DNA from: a bacterium
GTDB lineage: Bacteria > Sysuimicrobiota > Sysuimicrobiia > Sysuimicrobiales > Segetimicrobiaceae
Assembly (NCBI GenBank): GCA_035307765.1
Contig: DATGHU010000044.1
Span: 124,001-188,000 of the forward strand
DNA length: 64,000 nt
Direction: 5' to 3'
The position numbers and the translations under genes were made by a program. Shown one piece after another: positions 36,042 through 44,855 of the stretch. Every line of letters begins with the position of its first letter. Position 1 is the first letter of the stretch. Below the pieces are notes generated by a model. The model worked only from the letters and a program-made list of their open reading frames with translations. It had not been told where the DNA came from and made no database searches.

Positions 36042-36940
36042 GGGCCGCCCTCCGCCACCGCGCCCTCGCCGTCGAACTCCGCGTGCAGGATGCGGCACGC
36101 CGCGCCCGCGGCCTCGAACGCCTGCGCCATGGCCGGGCCGATCGCGGGGGCGTCCCCGAACGCGAGCACGGCAGGGCCGGAGCCGCTGAGCGCCACCCCG
36201 TGGGCGCCGGCGCGCCGCGCGGCCGCAAACACCTCGGTCAGCCCGGGCACGAGCTGTTCCCGGTACGGCTGGTGCAGCCGGTCCTGGGTCGCTTCATCGA
36301 GCAGATCCGGACGCCCCCCAATCAGCGCCGCGACCAGCAACGCGGCCCGGGTGACGTTGAAGACGGCATCGGGGAAGGGGACGCGGGCGGGAAGCCGGCG
36401 CCGCGCTTCGTCCGTCGACACGTGGTAGTCCGGCACCGCCAGCACGACCCGCAGGGTGGGGGGCGCCAGACGCATCCAACGGACCCCGGTGGGGGTCCGG
36501 GCGCAGACGACGAGCCCGCCGAGCAGGGCGGGGGCGACATTGTCGGGGTGCCCTTCGATCTCCGTGGCCAAGTCGATCAGGGCCCGCTGGTCGAGCGGGC
36601 CGCCCAAGAACGTGTTGGCCGCGACCGCCCCGCCGATGATCGCCGCGGCGCTGCTTCCCAGGCCGCGCGAGAGCGGGATGCGGTTGTGCTGGTGGAGCCG
36701 GAAGGCCCGAGAGGCGGCCGCGTCCTCGCCCTCCACCCGCGCCACGACCGCCATCACCGCTCGGTAGGCGAGGTGCGTCGGATCGCGCGGCAGCGATCTG
36801 GCTCCTTCGCCGTCGATGTCGATCTCCGGCCTCTCCGCCGGCTGAAGCGTGAGGTCGTTGTGCAGGCGCAGGGCCAGCCCTAGGGCATCGAACCCCGGTC
36901 CCAGGTTGGCGGACGTGGCGGGGACCCGAACCGTGATCAT
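36038..36940 (-). CDS. thrB: Homoserine kinase
   Basis: 300 residues from ATG 36940, overlapping the thrC stop as ATGA; the longer open frame is thrC shadow. GHMP-kinase motifs: VRVPATSANLGPGFDALGLA, PLSRGLGSSAAAIIGG (ATP loop) and GVALSGSGPAVLAF. It phosphorylates homoserine for ThrC. Confidence 0.97.
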   Translation of the reverse strand: MITVRVPATSANLGPGFDALGLALRLHNDLTLQPAERPEIDIDGEGARSLPRDPTHLAYRAVMAVVARVEGEDAAASRAFRLHQHNRIPLSRGLGSSAAAIIGGAVAANTFLGGPLDQRALIDLATEIEGHPDNVAPALLGGLVVCARTPTGVRWMRLAPPTLRVVLAVPDYHVSTDEARRRLPARVPFPDAVFNVTRAALLVAALIGGRPDLLDEATQDRLHQPYREQLVPGLTEVFAAARRAGAHGVALSGSGPAVLAFGDAPAIGPAMAQAFEAAGAACRILHAEFDGEGAVAEGGP

Positions 36941-38031
36941 CGGACCGCCATCATCTCGTCCACGATCCGCTCGAGCGCCTCCGGCGTCGCCGGGACGGCC
37001 TCGGGCCGCCGTTCGGTGCGGAGCACCGACTCCGGGTCCTTGAGCCCGTGGCCGGTCACCACGCAGGCGATGAGCAGGCCCGGCGGCAGCCGCCCCTCGC
37101 GCGCCCGTTTGAGGAGCCCGGCGACGGGCGCGGCGGAGGAGGGCTCGATGAAGACCCCCTCCTCGACGGCCAGCAGCCGCCGCGCGGCGAGCAGCTCCTC
37201 GTCGGTGACCGCCTCGAACCCCCCGCCCGACTCTCGCGCCGCCGTCACCGCGCCCTCCCAGGAGGCCGGCCGGCCGATCCGGATCGCCGAGGCGATCGTC
37301 TCGGGGCGCTCCACCGGGTGGCCGAGGACGAAGGGCGCGGCCCCCGCAGCCTGGAAGCCCCACATCTTCGGGAGGGCGGCGATCCGGCCGTCGCGGTGGT
37401 ATTGGACAAACCCGCGCCAGTAGGCGGTGATGTTGCCCGCGTTGCCGACGGGGATGGCGAGCACGTCCGGCGAGCGCCCCAACGCGTCGCAGATCTCGAA
37501 CGCACCGGTCTTCTGTCCCTCGATCCGGTACGGGTTCACGGAATTCACCAGCGTCAGGCGAAACCGCGGGGCCGTCTCGCGGACGATTCGGAGCGCTTCG
37601 TCGAACGAGCCTTCCACCGGGACGACGCGCGCCCCGTGGGCCATCGCCTGCACGAGCTTGCCCACCGCGACCCCGCCCGCCGGGACCACCACAAAGCAGG
37701 GAAGGCCGGCCCGGGACGCGTAGGCCGCGGCCGCGGCCGCCGTGTTCCCCGTGCTGGCGCAGACGACCGCCCGGCTTCCGTCCTCCAGCGCCTTCGACAT
37801 CGCGAGGGTCATGCCCCGATCCTTGAACGAACCGGTCGGATTCTGCCCCTCGTATTTGATGTACACCTCGATCCCGGGCAGGTGGCGCATGAGACGCGAG
37901 GCGCGCAGCAGCGGGGTGGCGCCTTCCAGCAGCGTCACGAGCGGTGTGCTCGGGGTGACCGGCAGGTAGGGGCGGTACTCCTCGATCACCCCGCGCCAGG
38001 TGCGCAGCGCGCCCCCGGCGTCACTCCTCAC
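36937..38031 (-). CDS. thrC: Threonine synthase
   Basis: 364 residues. The PLP lysine is in NPTGSFKDRGMTLA, phosphate-binding loop PVGNAGNITAYWRG and serine/glycine-rich end EPSSAAPVAGLLK. This is the short class II type. The GTG start overlaps the end of hom by 11 nt. It converts O-phosphohomoserine to threonine. Confidence 0.97.
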   Translation of the reverse strand: MRSDAGGALRTWRGVIEEYRPYLPVTPSTPLVTLLEGATPLLRASRLMRHLPGIEVYIKYEGQNPTGSFKDRGMTLAMSKALEDGSRAVVCASTGNTAAAAAAYASRAGLPCFVVVPAGGVAVGKLVQAMAHGARVVPVEGSFDEALRIVRETAPRFRLTLVNSVNPYRIEGQKTGAFEICDALGRSPDVLAIPVGNAGNITAYWRGFVQYHRDGRIAALPKMWGFQAAGAAPFVLGHPVERPETIASAIRIGRPASWEGAVTAARESGGGFEAVTDEELLAARRLLAVEEGVFIEPSSAAPVAGLLKRAREGRLPPGLLIACVVTGHGLKDPESVLRTERRPEAVPATPEALERIVDEMMAVR

Positions 38032-39325
38032 CGTCGACCACCCGGATGACGTTGCGCACCGTTCCCACGACGTCGAGGCTTTCCACCCGGCTCAGCACGC
38101 GCCGCATCTGCTGTTCGCGCGTCGTGTGCGTGACCAGCACGATGTCCGCGGTCTCCCCCCGGCTCTTTTGCACGACGGAGTCGAGGCTGACCCCCTCCTC
38201 GCCGAACACCGCCGCGATCCGGGCGAAGACGCCCGGGCGGTCGGTGACCTGCATCAGCAGGTAGTACGGCGAGGTCGTCTCCTCCATCGGCCGGAGCGGG
38301 CGGGGGGACATCGGTCGGAACCCGACCCGCCCGTGGGCCGCCGCGCGGCGGTTCCGCGCGATGTCGATCAGGTCGGCGACGACCGCGCTCGCCGTCGGCG
38401 CACCCCCCGCCCCGCGCCCCACGAACATGACCTCGCCGACCGCGTCCCCGCGGACGAAGACGGCGTTGAGCTCGTTGCCGATCGCCGCGAGCGGATGGGC
38501 GAGGGGAAGGAACGCCGGGTGCACGTGCGCTTCGATCCGCCCCTCCTCCTCGCGCGTAATCGCCAAGAGCTTGACGGTGAACCCCAACTCCTCGGCGAAC
38601 TGGATGTCCTGCGGGGAGATCCGCGCGATGCCTTCGCGATAGACGTCATCGGCCCTGACCGGCGTCCCGAAGGCGATCGTCGCCAGGATAGCGAGCTTGG
38701 CCGCGGCGTCGTGCCCTTCGATGTCCGCGGTGGGGTCGGCCTCCGCGAAGCCCAGGCGCTGAGCTTCCGCGAGCGCGCGCGCAAACTCCCACCGTTCCTG
38801 CGCCATCTTCGTCAGGATGTAGTTGGTCGTACCGTTCAGAATCCCGACGACCTCGCGGAACCGGTTGGCGGCGAGCGACTCCCGGAGCGGTTGAATCAAC
38901 GGCAGGCCTCCGCCGACGCTGGCTTCGAACCGGAGGTCCACCCCCGCCCGCTCCGCCTCCACGAACAGCTCCGGCCCGTGCTGGGCCATCAGCTGCTTGT
39001 TGGCGGTGACCACGCTCTTGCCCCGTCCGAGCGCGTCGAGCAGCAGCGCGCGGGCCGGCTCGATGCCGCCGATCACCTCCACGATCACGTCCACGCCGGC
39101 GTCGGCGATCACCGCGCCGGCGTCGGCGGCCAGCACCCCCGGATCGAAGCGGATCTCCCGCGGCCGCCCCGGATGGGCGGTGGCGACGCGGACCAGGCGG
39201 AGGCCGACGCCGGTGCGCCGGCGGATCTCCTCCCCATTCGTCTGGAGGAGGCGCACCACCGCGCTGCCGACGGTCCCGCACCCGAGCAGACCGATCCGGA
39301 GTTCGTCGACCACCTTGTGCGGCAT
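38021..39325 (-). CDS. hom: Homoserine dehydrogenase
   Basis: 434 residues from ATG 39325 (PHKVVDELRIGLLGCGTVGS); no strong ribosome-binding site distinguishes it from longer starts. NAD-binding Rossmann motif GLLGCGTVGSAVV, catalytic region LNGTTNYILTKMAQE and DVEGHDAAAKLAILA-like DIEGHDAAAKLAIL. A C-terminal ACT domain (YYLLMQVTDRPGVFARIAAV) gives threonine feedback. Confidence 0.97.
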   Translation of the reverse strand: MPHKVVDELRIGLLGCGTVGSAVVRLLQTNGEEIRRRTGVGLRLVRVATAHPGRPREIRFDPGVLAADAGAVIADAGVDVIVEVIGGIEPARALLLDALGRGKSVVTANKQLMAQHGPELFVEAERAGVDLRFEASVGGGLPLIQPLRESLAANRFREVVGILNGTTNYILTKMAQERWEFARALAEAQRLGFAEADPTADIEGHDAAAKLAILATIAFGTPVRADDVYREGIARISPQDIQFAEELGFTVKLLAITREEEGRIEAHVHPAFLPLAHPLAAIGNELNAVFVRGDAVGEVMFVGRGAGGAPTASAVVADLIDIARNRRAAAHGRVGFRPMSPRPLRPMEETTSPYYLLMQVTDRPGVFARIAAVFGEEGVSLDSVVQKSRGETADIVLVTHTTREQQMRRVLSRVESLDVVGTVRNVIRVVDGEE

Positions 39326-39473
39326 CCCGGGCGCTTCCAGAGCGGGCACGCTGCTTACGGTGCCCCGATCAGCGTTTGTCGGGCACCGGCCCAAACCCGC
39401 CGATCCGTCCGCTCGAGGGCCGGCGGGAGGGAGGGAGCAGGCCCCGACCGGCGGGCCGGCCGTCGGCGAGGCG

Positions 39474-40382
39474 TCACGCCGTCACCCCGATGGCGGCGAG
39501 GTCGCTGCGCATTGCCCGACGTTCTTCGTCGGTGAACGCGAGGGCCGGTGGGCGGACCGTGGCGTGCCGGCTGAGGCCCACGGCGGCCATCGCCTCTTTC
39601 ACCACCACAAACGGCGGCGCGTCCGCGGTGTACAGTCGGCGCACCGGCGCCGAGGCGCGGTGGCGCTCGGCCGCGGCCTCGAGGCGGCCGGCCCGCACGT
39701 CCGCATAGATCTGCACAAACGGATCCGGCCAGTAATTGGCGGATCCCGGGACGCATCCGTCCCCGCCGGAGAGCAGCGTGTTGAGCAGGTGGTAGTCCAT
39801 CCCGGCGAGCACGGAAAACTCCGGCCGGGTGCGCTTGACCAGTGCGATCGTCTCCACGATGTGGGCGGCACTGTCGATCGTGTCCTTGAGCCCCGCGATG
39901 TTGCGGTGCTCGGCGGCGAGCCTGGCGACGAGAGCGGGGGTGATGCTCCGTCCCGTCAGCGCCGGGAAGTTGTAGATGTACACCGGCAGCGCGGTGCCCA
40001 TCGCCAGGAGGCGGTAGTGCTCGTGGATCGACCGCTCGGAGGGGAGCCAATAGTACGGCAGTACCGAGACCACGCCGTCGGCGCCGGCCTCCTCGGCCTG
40101 ACGCGCGTAGGCGATCGCTTCGTCGGTCCACGGGCTGCCGATCCCGACGAGCACGGGCACCCGTCCCCGGGCGGCGCGCACGGCCAGCCCGGCGAACGCG
40201 TGGCGTTCCTCCCGCGAGAGCGAGGTGAATTCTCCGGTCGTCCCGAGCGCGAAGATCCCGTGCACGCCCCGTCCGATCAGCCAGTCGATGTGCCGGGCGT
40301 TCGCCTCCTCGTCCACGCGCCCCCGCTCGTCGAAGAGCGTCGGGATCGGAACGACGATGCCGGCGAGGGGCGGGGCGGTCAT
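39474..40382 (-). CDS. Dihydrodipicolinate synthase family aldolase
   Basis: 302 residues from ATG 40382, overlapping the DUF2007 stop as ATGA. The Schiff-base lysine lies in IAGLKDTID, with the tyrosine of the proton relay in VYIYNFPALTG and the pyruvate loop GIFALGTTGEFTSLSREE. Position next to hom and lysC favours DapA for lysine, but the GTTGEF loop occurs in several pyruvate aldolases (KDG, N-acetylneuraminate types) and the distinguishing residues are mixed, so the exact substrate is open. The spacing to hom is 148 nt. Confidence 0.82.
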   Translation of the reverse strand: MTAPPLAGIVVPIPTLFDERGRVDEEANARHIDWLIGRGVHGIFALGTTGEFTSLSREERHAFAGLAVRAARGRVPVLVGIGSPWTDEAIAYARQAEEAGADGVVSVLPYYWLPSERSIHEHYRLLAMGTALPVYIYNFPALTGRSITPALVARLAAEHRNIAGLKDTIDSAAHIVETIALVKRTRPEFSVLAGMDYHLLNTLLSGGDGCVPGSANYWPDPFVQIYADVRAGRLEAAAERHRASAPVRRLYTADAPPFVVVKEAMAAVGLSRHATVRPPALAFTDEERRAMRSDLAAIGVTA

Positions 40383-40609
40383 TGGGGACTCTCCTCCTTC
40401 ACGGACTTCAGGTATCCGGCGACGAGGTCCGCGGCTTCCGCGGCGCGGTCGTCCGGGACGAAGAGGTCGCCATCCCACGCGCCGCCCACGGGGCGGTTGT
40501 AGCCGGGGATGAGGTTCGACCGCAGCAGGACGGGGATCCCCGCGTCCTCGAGCATGCCTTGGAGCATCACCGCCTCGACTTCCGTCGTCGCCGTGTGCAC
40601 CTTTTTCAT
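40379..40609 (-). CDS. DUF2007 putative signal-transducing protein
   Basis: 76 residues with the family plan: KKVHTATTEVEAVMLQGMLE (first strand and helix), then DAGIPVLLRS and the final LFVPDDRAAEAADLVAGYL. Small ferredoxin-like fold, ligand unknown. It links rsmI (4 nt away) to the dapA-like gene by overlap. Confidence 0.87.
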   Translation of the reverse strand: MKKVHTATTEVEAVMLQGMLEDAGIPVLLRSNLIPGYNRPVGGAWDGDLFVPDDRAAEAADLVAGYLKSVKEESPQ

Positions 40610-40613
40610 CCCG

Positions 40614-41495
40614 TCACCGCGCCGCTTCCTGCTTCAGCGACAGCCATAGCCGGTACACCCGATTCCGACGCAGCCCCGTCGCCTGGGCCGCTCGTCGCAC
40701 CGCCTCAAATGGTGCGATCCCATCCTTCAACGCGTCGCGCAGGATCGATCGCGCCGACTCCTCCGCCTCGGGAGCGGCGGCATCGGCGATGACGCGGTCG
40801 ACCGGCGTGAGATCCGCCCCGGCGAGCACGAGGGTGAACTCTCCTTGGGGCCGGTGCTCGGTGAAATGCCGAATCGCGTCGCCGATCGTGCCGCGAAAGA
40901 GCTCTTCGTGGATCTTGGTCAACTCGCGGGCCACCGCGATTTTCCGGTCACCCCACGCCGCGGCGAGCGCCTGCAGCGTCTTCATCAAGCGGTGGGGAGC
41001 TTCGTAGATCACCAGGGTGTGCGCCACCGAGCGGAAGGCGTCGAGCACTCGCTGGCGCTCGGACGCGGCCGGCGGAAGGAAGCCGAGAAACGTCACCGGC
41101 TCGGTGGGAAGCCCCGAGGCGACCAGTGCCGTGACGAAGGCGCTGGGGCCCGGCAGCACGATGACGGGCACCCCGTCCTCGACGGCGTGCTGCACCAGGT
41201 CGACGCCGGGGTCGCTCAGCCCGGGGGTCCCGGCGTCGGAGACGAGGGCGATCGACTCGCCCGCGAGCAGCCGGGCGATCAGCTCCGGCGCGCGCGCGCG
41301 CTCGTTGTGCTCGTGGACGCTCACCACTCGGGCGGGGATCCCGTGATGCGTCAGGAGCTTGCGGGTCCGCCGGGTGTCCTCGGCGGCGATCAGGGCCACT
41401 TCCCGGAGGATGCGCAGCGCGCGCAGTGTGATGTCCTCCAGGTTGCCGATCGGGGTGGCCACGAGGTAGAGCGTTCCGACTTTGGTCGCTGTCAC
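40614..41495 (-). CDS. rsmI: 16S rRNA (cytidine(1402)-2'-O)-methyltransferase
   Basis: 293 residues of the tetrapyrrole-methylase fold: LYLVATPIGNLEDITLRALR, VALIAAEDTRRTRKLLTHHG, LVSDAGTPGLSDPG and YEAPHRLMKTLQAL. It modifies C1402 in the ribosomal decoding centre. It begins the aspartate-family gene run, divergent from the trehalose riboswitch. Confidence 0.95.
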   Translation of the reverse strand: MTATKVGTLYLVATPIGNLEDITLRALRILREVALIAAEDTRRTRKLLTHHGIPARVVSVHEHNERARAPELIARLLAGESIALVSDAGTPGLSDPGVDLVQHAVEDGVPVIVLPGPSAFVTALVASGLPTEPVTFLGFLPPAASERQRVLDAFRSVAHTLVIYEAPHRLMKTLQALAAAWGDRKIAVARELTKIHEELFRGTIGDAIRHFTEHRPQGEFTLVLAGADLTPVDRVIADAAAPEAEESARSILRDALKDGIAPFEAVRRAAQATGLRRNRVYRLWLSLKQEAAR

Positions 41496-41598
41496 ACCCC
41501 CACTATACCAGAGTGCCCCGCGGCGCGGGGCGCTCCGCCGGGTCCGCGGCGCGACGACGTCTCGAGACGTTTGAAGTGGACTTCCCCGGGGGAACCAC

Positions 41599-41604
41599 TA
41601 TAAT
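41599..41604 (+). promoter_or_regulatory. Probable -10 box for the trehalose cluster
   Basis: TATAAT at 41599-41604 lies about 35 nt upstream of the riboswitch. The -35 is weak (TGGACT, 16 nt upstream). The rest of the rsmI-otsA gap is accounted for by the riboswitch and its terminator. Confidence 0.55.
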
Positions 41605-41636
41605 GGAAACCGGACGACCATCAAACAGGCCTGTGT

Positions 41637-41770
41637 GGTTGTGCCGAGTCCCTGCCGCGGGCAGGGAGCGGGGGATCCGGATGGTGGGGCGCAGCTCGCG
41701 CGCGGCGCGAGTAGGGGAGTCTCTCTCGACCCGAGCCCGACAGCTAACCCCGTAGGCGGCGAGGGAGGGT
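41637..41770 (+). promoter_or_regulatory. c-di-AMP riboswitch (ydaO/yuaA type)
   Basis: All conserved blocks of the ydaO aptamer are present in order: GCCGAGTCC (41643-41651), GGGGGATCC (41670-41678), TGGGGCGCAGC (41685-41695), a GC-rich variable stem, GTAGGGGAG (41711-41719), then CCCGAGCCCGACAGCTAACC (41730-41749) with CGTAGGC (41751-41757) and GGGAGGG. The order and wording match the B. subtilis ydaO aptamer closely (GCCGAAUCC, GAGGAACC, UGGGGUUAAUC, GUAGGG, CCCGACAGCUAAC, GGAGGC). Binding two c-di-AMP molecules would stabilise it. A terminator follows within 20 nt, so it is probably an OFF switch for the trehalose genes. Confidence 0.93.
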
Positions 41771-41787
41771 GGCCGGGACAACGAGCA

Positions 41788-41824
41788 CGCCCGGAGGCCC
41801 CGTCTCCGGGCGATTTGTATTTCT
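41788..41824 (+). terminator. Riboswitch expression-platform terminator
   Basis: CGCCCGGAG (41788-41796) and CTCCGGGCG (41804-41812) form a perfect 9-bp stem with loop GCCCCGT, followed by ATTTGTATTTCT. It stands between the aptamer and the otsAB start. Confidence 0.87.
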
Positions 41825-41869
41825 CCCTCGCGCGATCACTCAGGACGACTCCGGGGGGGGTGATGATCG

Positions 41870-44182
41870 GTGCATGGGCATGGTGGGCTTCCGAATCGCC
41901 TGCGCGGGGTCCTGGCCGACCGCCCGTTGATCGTCGTCAGCAACCGGGAGCCGTACACGCACCGCCGCAGCGGGGGCGCGGCGAAGGTCGAGCGCCCGGT
42001 GGGCGGGCTCACCGCGGCTCTCGATCCGGTGATGCAGGATCTCTCCGGGACTTGGATCGCCTGGGGGGATGGGGACGCGGACTTCGACGACGTCGCCGCG
42101 GGGGGGAGGGTTCCGGTTCCCCCCGAGGCCCCTCGCTACACGCTGAAGCGCATCGCCCTGCCGCATCCCGAGGTCGAGGGATACTACTACGGGTATGCGA
42201 ACCAAGCCCTGTGGCCGCTCTGCCACATGGCCATGAGCCAGGCTCGGTTTCGGGCCCGCTATTGGGCGGCGTATCAGAGCGTGAACGCCCGGTTCGCCGC
42301 GGCGGTTCGGGAGGAGGCCGGCCGGGAGGCCCTCGTGTGGATCCACGATTACCACCTGGCGCTCTGTCCCCGTGAGCTCCGCCGCACCCGCCCCGATCTG
42401 TTCCTCATGCATTTCTGGCACATCCCCTGGCCCGCCTGGGACGTTTTTCGGATCTGCCCACAGGGCGCCGAACTGCTCGACGGGCTGCTGGCCAACGACT
42501 TGATCGGCTTTCAGCATCCCCGCCATGTGGAGCACTTCCTGGAGTGCGCGGAGCGCGAGATCGGCGCTCGGGTCGAAGACGGCATCGTCGAGTACAAGGG
42601 CCGGGTGACCCACGTCGAGGCCTTCCCGATCAGCGTGGATGCCGCGGCCTTGGACCAGCTGGCGAGGTCCCGGTCGTGTGAGCGGTGGATGGCTCGGTTG
42701 CGCCGGCGGTTCGCGCTCGAGGGGCGGACCGTGGCGGTGAGCGTCGACCGCCTCGACTACACGAAGGGGATCCCCGAGCGGCTCAAGGCGATCGACCTGT
42801 TCTTCAAGCGGCGGCCGGAGTACCGGACCCGGGTGGTCTTCATTCAGAAGACGGCTCCCAGCCGGACCCGGATCAAGGCGTACCGGGACCTTGAGAGCCA
42901 AGTCGAGGAGGCGATCGCGCACCTGAACGCGGCGTATGCGGTGGAGGGGTGGCAGCCGGTGATCTCCCTGCCGCAGCCCCTGCCGCCCGCGGGGATGGCC
43001 GCCCTCTATCGGATGGCGGATCTCTGCGTCGTTAGTTCCCTGCAGGATGGGATGAATCTCGTCGCCAAGGAATTTGTCGCCTGCCAGGTCGACCGCCGCG
43101 GCGTGCTCGCGCTCAGCGAGCTGGCGGGCGCCCGCGACGAGCTGTCGTGGGCGATCCCCATCAACCCGTATGACGTGGAGGGCTGCGCGGACGCGCTGGC
43201 GCGGGCGATTGAGATGCCGGTCCTGGAGCGGCGGCGGCGGCTGGACCGCCTCCGGACCGACGTTGCCGAACACGACATCACCCACTGGGTGGACCAGCAC
43301 CTCGAGGCGGCCGCCCACCTGCTCGGGGCCCGATCCGCGACCCGGCAGCTGTTCGACGCCGCCGGCCGGATCGATCCCACCGTGGGGAGGGGGCGCCCGC
43401 TGGCCCTGCTCATGGACTTCGACGGTACCCTGACCGGGTTTGCCGATGATCCCGACTCCGTGCGGATCCCGCCGCGGATCCAGGCGGCGCTCGCCCGAAT
43501 TGCCCGTGCCCCGGACACGTTCGTCGCCATCATCAGCGGACGCGCGCTCGACGACATCCGGCTCCGCGCCGGCATCGACGGGATCGTCTACGGGGGGAAT
43601 CACGGGCTGGAGATCGCCGGGCCGGGATGGACCTGGACGGTGCCCAAGGCCGAGGAGGCACGCGGGGCAATCGGGCCGTGCTGTGTGCGCCTGCGCGCCC
43701 GCCTGCGCGGAGTGCCCGGTGTCTGGGTCGAAGACAAAGGCCTGACCGCCAGCGTTCATTACCGGCGAAGTCCCCACCGTCATGTGGAGCAGGTCCGGAT
43801 GGCCGTGCTCGAAGAGCTGGCCCAGCTTTCCCCGCGGACGCTCGGGGTTCGGCAGGGGAAGCACGTGCTCGAACTGCGGCCGGACATCTCCTGGGACAAG
43901 GGCGCCGCGGTGCGGTGGGTGCTCACCCGAGCGCTCGGGGACGACTGGGCGGCAACCGCGTCGGTGGTGTACCTCGGGGACGACCGGACCGACGAGGACG
44001 CCTTCGAAGCCCTGGCCGCCCCCGCCGTGACGGTGAAGGTCGGGCCGAACGCCCACCCGACCGCGGCGCGCTACGCCGTGCGGAACATCGACGAGGTGTA
44101 CCGGTTCATCGAGACGATCGACGCCAGGCGGGCCGCGTTGTCGGTCCCGGCCGGGGCGGCCGCGGGCGGCGCGGGTGGGTAA
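41870..44182 (+). CDS. Bifunctional trehalose-6-phosphate synthase/phosphatase (OtsA-OtsB fusion)
   Basis: 770 residues. The N-terminal ~470 are a GT20 synthase: RPLIVVSNREPYTHRRSGGA, VWIHDYHLALCP, FWHIPWPAWDVFRICPQG, SVDRLDYTKGIPERLKAIDL and SSLQDGMNLVAKEFVAC. The C-terminal ~270 are a HAD phosphatase with DFDGTLTGF, IISGRALDDI and GDDRTDEDAFEAL. It makes trehalose-6-phosphate from UDP/ADP-glucose and glucose-6-phosphate and dephosphorylates it. GTG 41870 is the only start upstream of the family sequence. Such fusions are common in plants and known in a few bacteria. Confidence 0.95.
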   Translation: MHGHGGLPNRLRGVLADRPLIVVSNREPYTHRRSGGAAKVERPVGGLTAALDPVMQDLSGTWIAWGDGDADFDDVAAGGRVPVPPEAPRYTLKRIALPHPEVEGYYYGYANQALWPLCHMAMSQARFRARYWAAYQSVNARFAAAVREEAGREALVWIHDYHLALCPRELRRTRPDLFLMHFWHIPWPAWDVFRICPQGAELLDGLLANDLIGFQHPRHVEHFLECAEREIGARVEDGIVEYKGRVTHVEAFPISVDAAALDQLARSRSCERWMARLRRRFALEGRTVAVSVDRLDYTKGIPERLKAIDLFFKRRPEYRTRVVFIQKTAPSRTRIKAYRDLESQVEEAIAHLNAAYAVEGWQPVISLPQPLPPAGMAALYRMADLCVVSSLQDGMNLVAKEFVACQVDRRGVLALSELAGARDELSWAIPINPYDVEGCADALARAIEMPVLERRRRLDRLRTDVAEHDITHWVDQHLEAAAHLLGARSATRQLFDAAGRIDPTVGRGRPLALLMDFDGTLTGFADDPDSVRIPPRIQAALARIARAPDTFVAIISGRALDDIRLRAGIDGIVYGGNHGLEIAGPGWTWTVPKAEEARGAIGPCCVRLRARLRGVPGVWVEDKGLTASVHYRRSPHRHVEQVRMAVLEELAQLSPRTLGVRQGKHVLELRPDISWDKGAAVRWVLTRALGDDWAATASVVYLGDDRTDEDAFEALAAPAVTVKVGPNAHPTAARYAVRNIDEVYRFIETIDARRAALSVPAGAAAGGAGG

Positions 44183-44855
44183 GCGCGCCGCGAACGCGGC
44201 CTTCCGATTTACGTCCTGCCACGGGCTCCAACAGATGCTCGGCCGGGTGGCGCGGGACGAACTGGAGCTCCTCCAACACCTGGACGAGGTCCCGATCGAG
44301 AGCATCCACCATCACACCCACGCGTACTTTCTGCGCCACCATTATCTGGCCGGGGCGTACCCCAACGACTTTGCGACGTGGGCGGCGATCCAGGTCCGCG
44401 ACCGCGTGCTGGGAGAGCGGCTCGCGATCGTGGACCCGTTCGACTTCCAGGATCTCGAGGCGCTTCGCTCCACGCTCATCACGATCGTCGACGACCACCT
44501 CACGCACACCCCGGTGGTGCCGCGGGTGGTGTACGGGGAGCCGTTCTACTTCATGATCACGACGCTCGCCGAATTCCCTACGGGGCTCGAGGCGCGTACG
44601 CTGCGGGAGTTCCGCGACGGCCTGGCTCGGGCCGAGGTGTCCGTCGTCTACTTCCATCTGTTTGAGGCCCCCCGCCGCCGCCTGCCGACGTTCGGGGCCT
44701 GGCTGGAGATGCAGGGAGAGGCGGGACTGGCGGAAGAGGTCCGGCGGCTCCATCCCTACACATCGGATCTCGAGGGATTGCGCGCCCGCCTGCTCACGCT
44801 CTGCGACGCTGCCCTGGCGGGCCGGCTCGAGGTGAAAGGTCCCCATGGCGACTGA
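44175..44855 (+). CDS. DUF5752-like protein of the trehalose cluster
   Basis: 226 residues, GTG 44175 overlapping the otsAB stop by 8 nt. The start (FRFTSCHGLQQMLGRVARDE) and the core HHHTHAYFLRHHYLAGAYPN with DFATWAAIQVRDRVLGERLA match an uncharacterised family, DUF5752, that I recall next to TreT-type trehalose synthases. Its His-rich segment could hold a metal. It lies between two trehalose enzymes with overlaps on both sides, which points to a role in the same pathway or its control. Confidence 0.7.
   Translation: MGKRAANAAFRFTSCHGLQQMLGRVARDELELLQHLDEVPIESIHHHTHAYFLRHHYLAGAYPNDFATWAAIQVRDRVLGERLAIVDPFDFQDLEALRSTLITIVDDHLTHTPVVPRVVYGEPFYFMITTLAEFPTGLEARTLREFRDGLARAEVSVVYFHLFEAPRRRLPTFGAWLEMQGEAGLAEEVRRLHPYTSDLEGLRARLLTLCDAALAGRLEVKGPHGD

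Noticed and set aside
41840-44305. 821-codon minus-strand frame opposite otsAB
   Set aside because: It covers the OtsAB fusion in antisense and has no domain; the plus strand shows all catalytic motifs.
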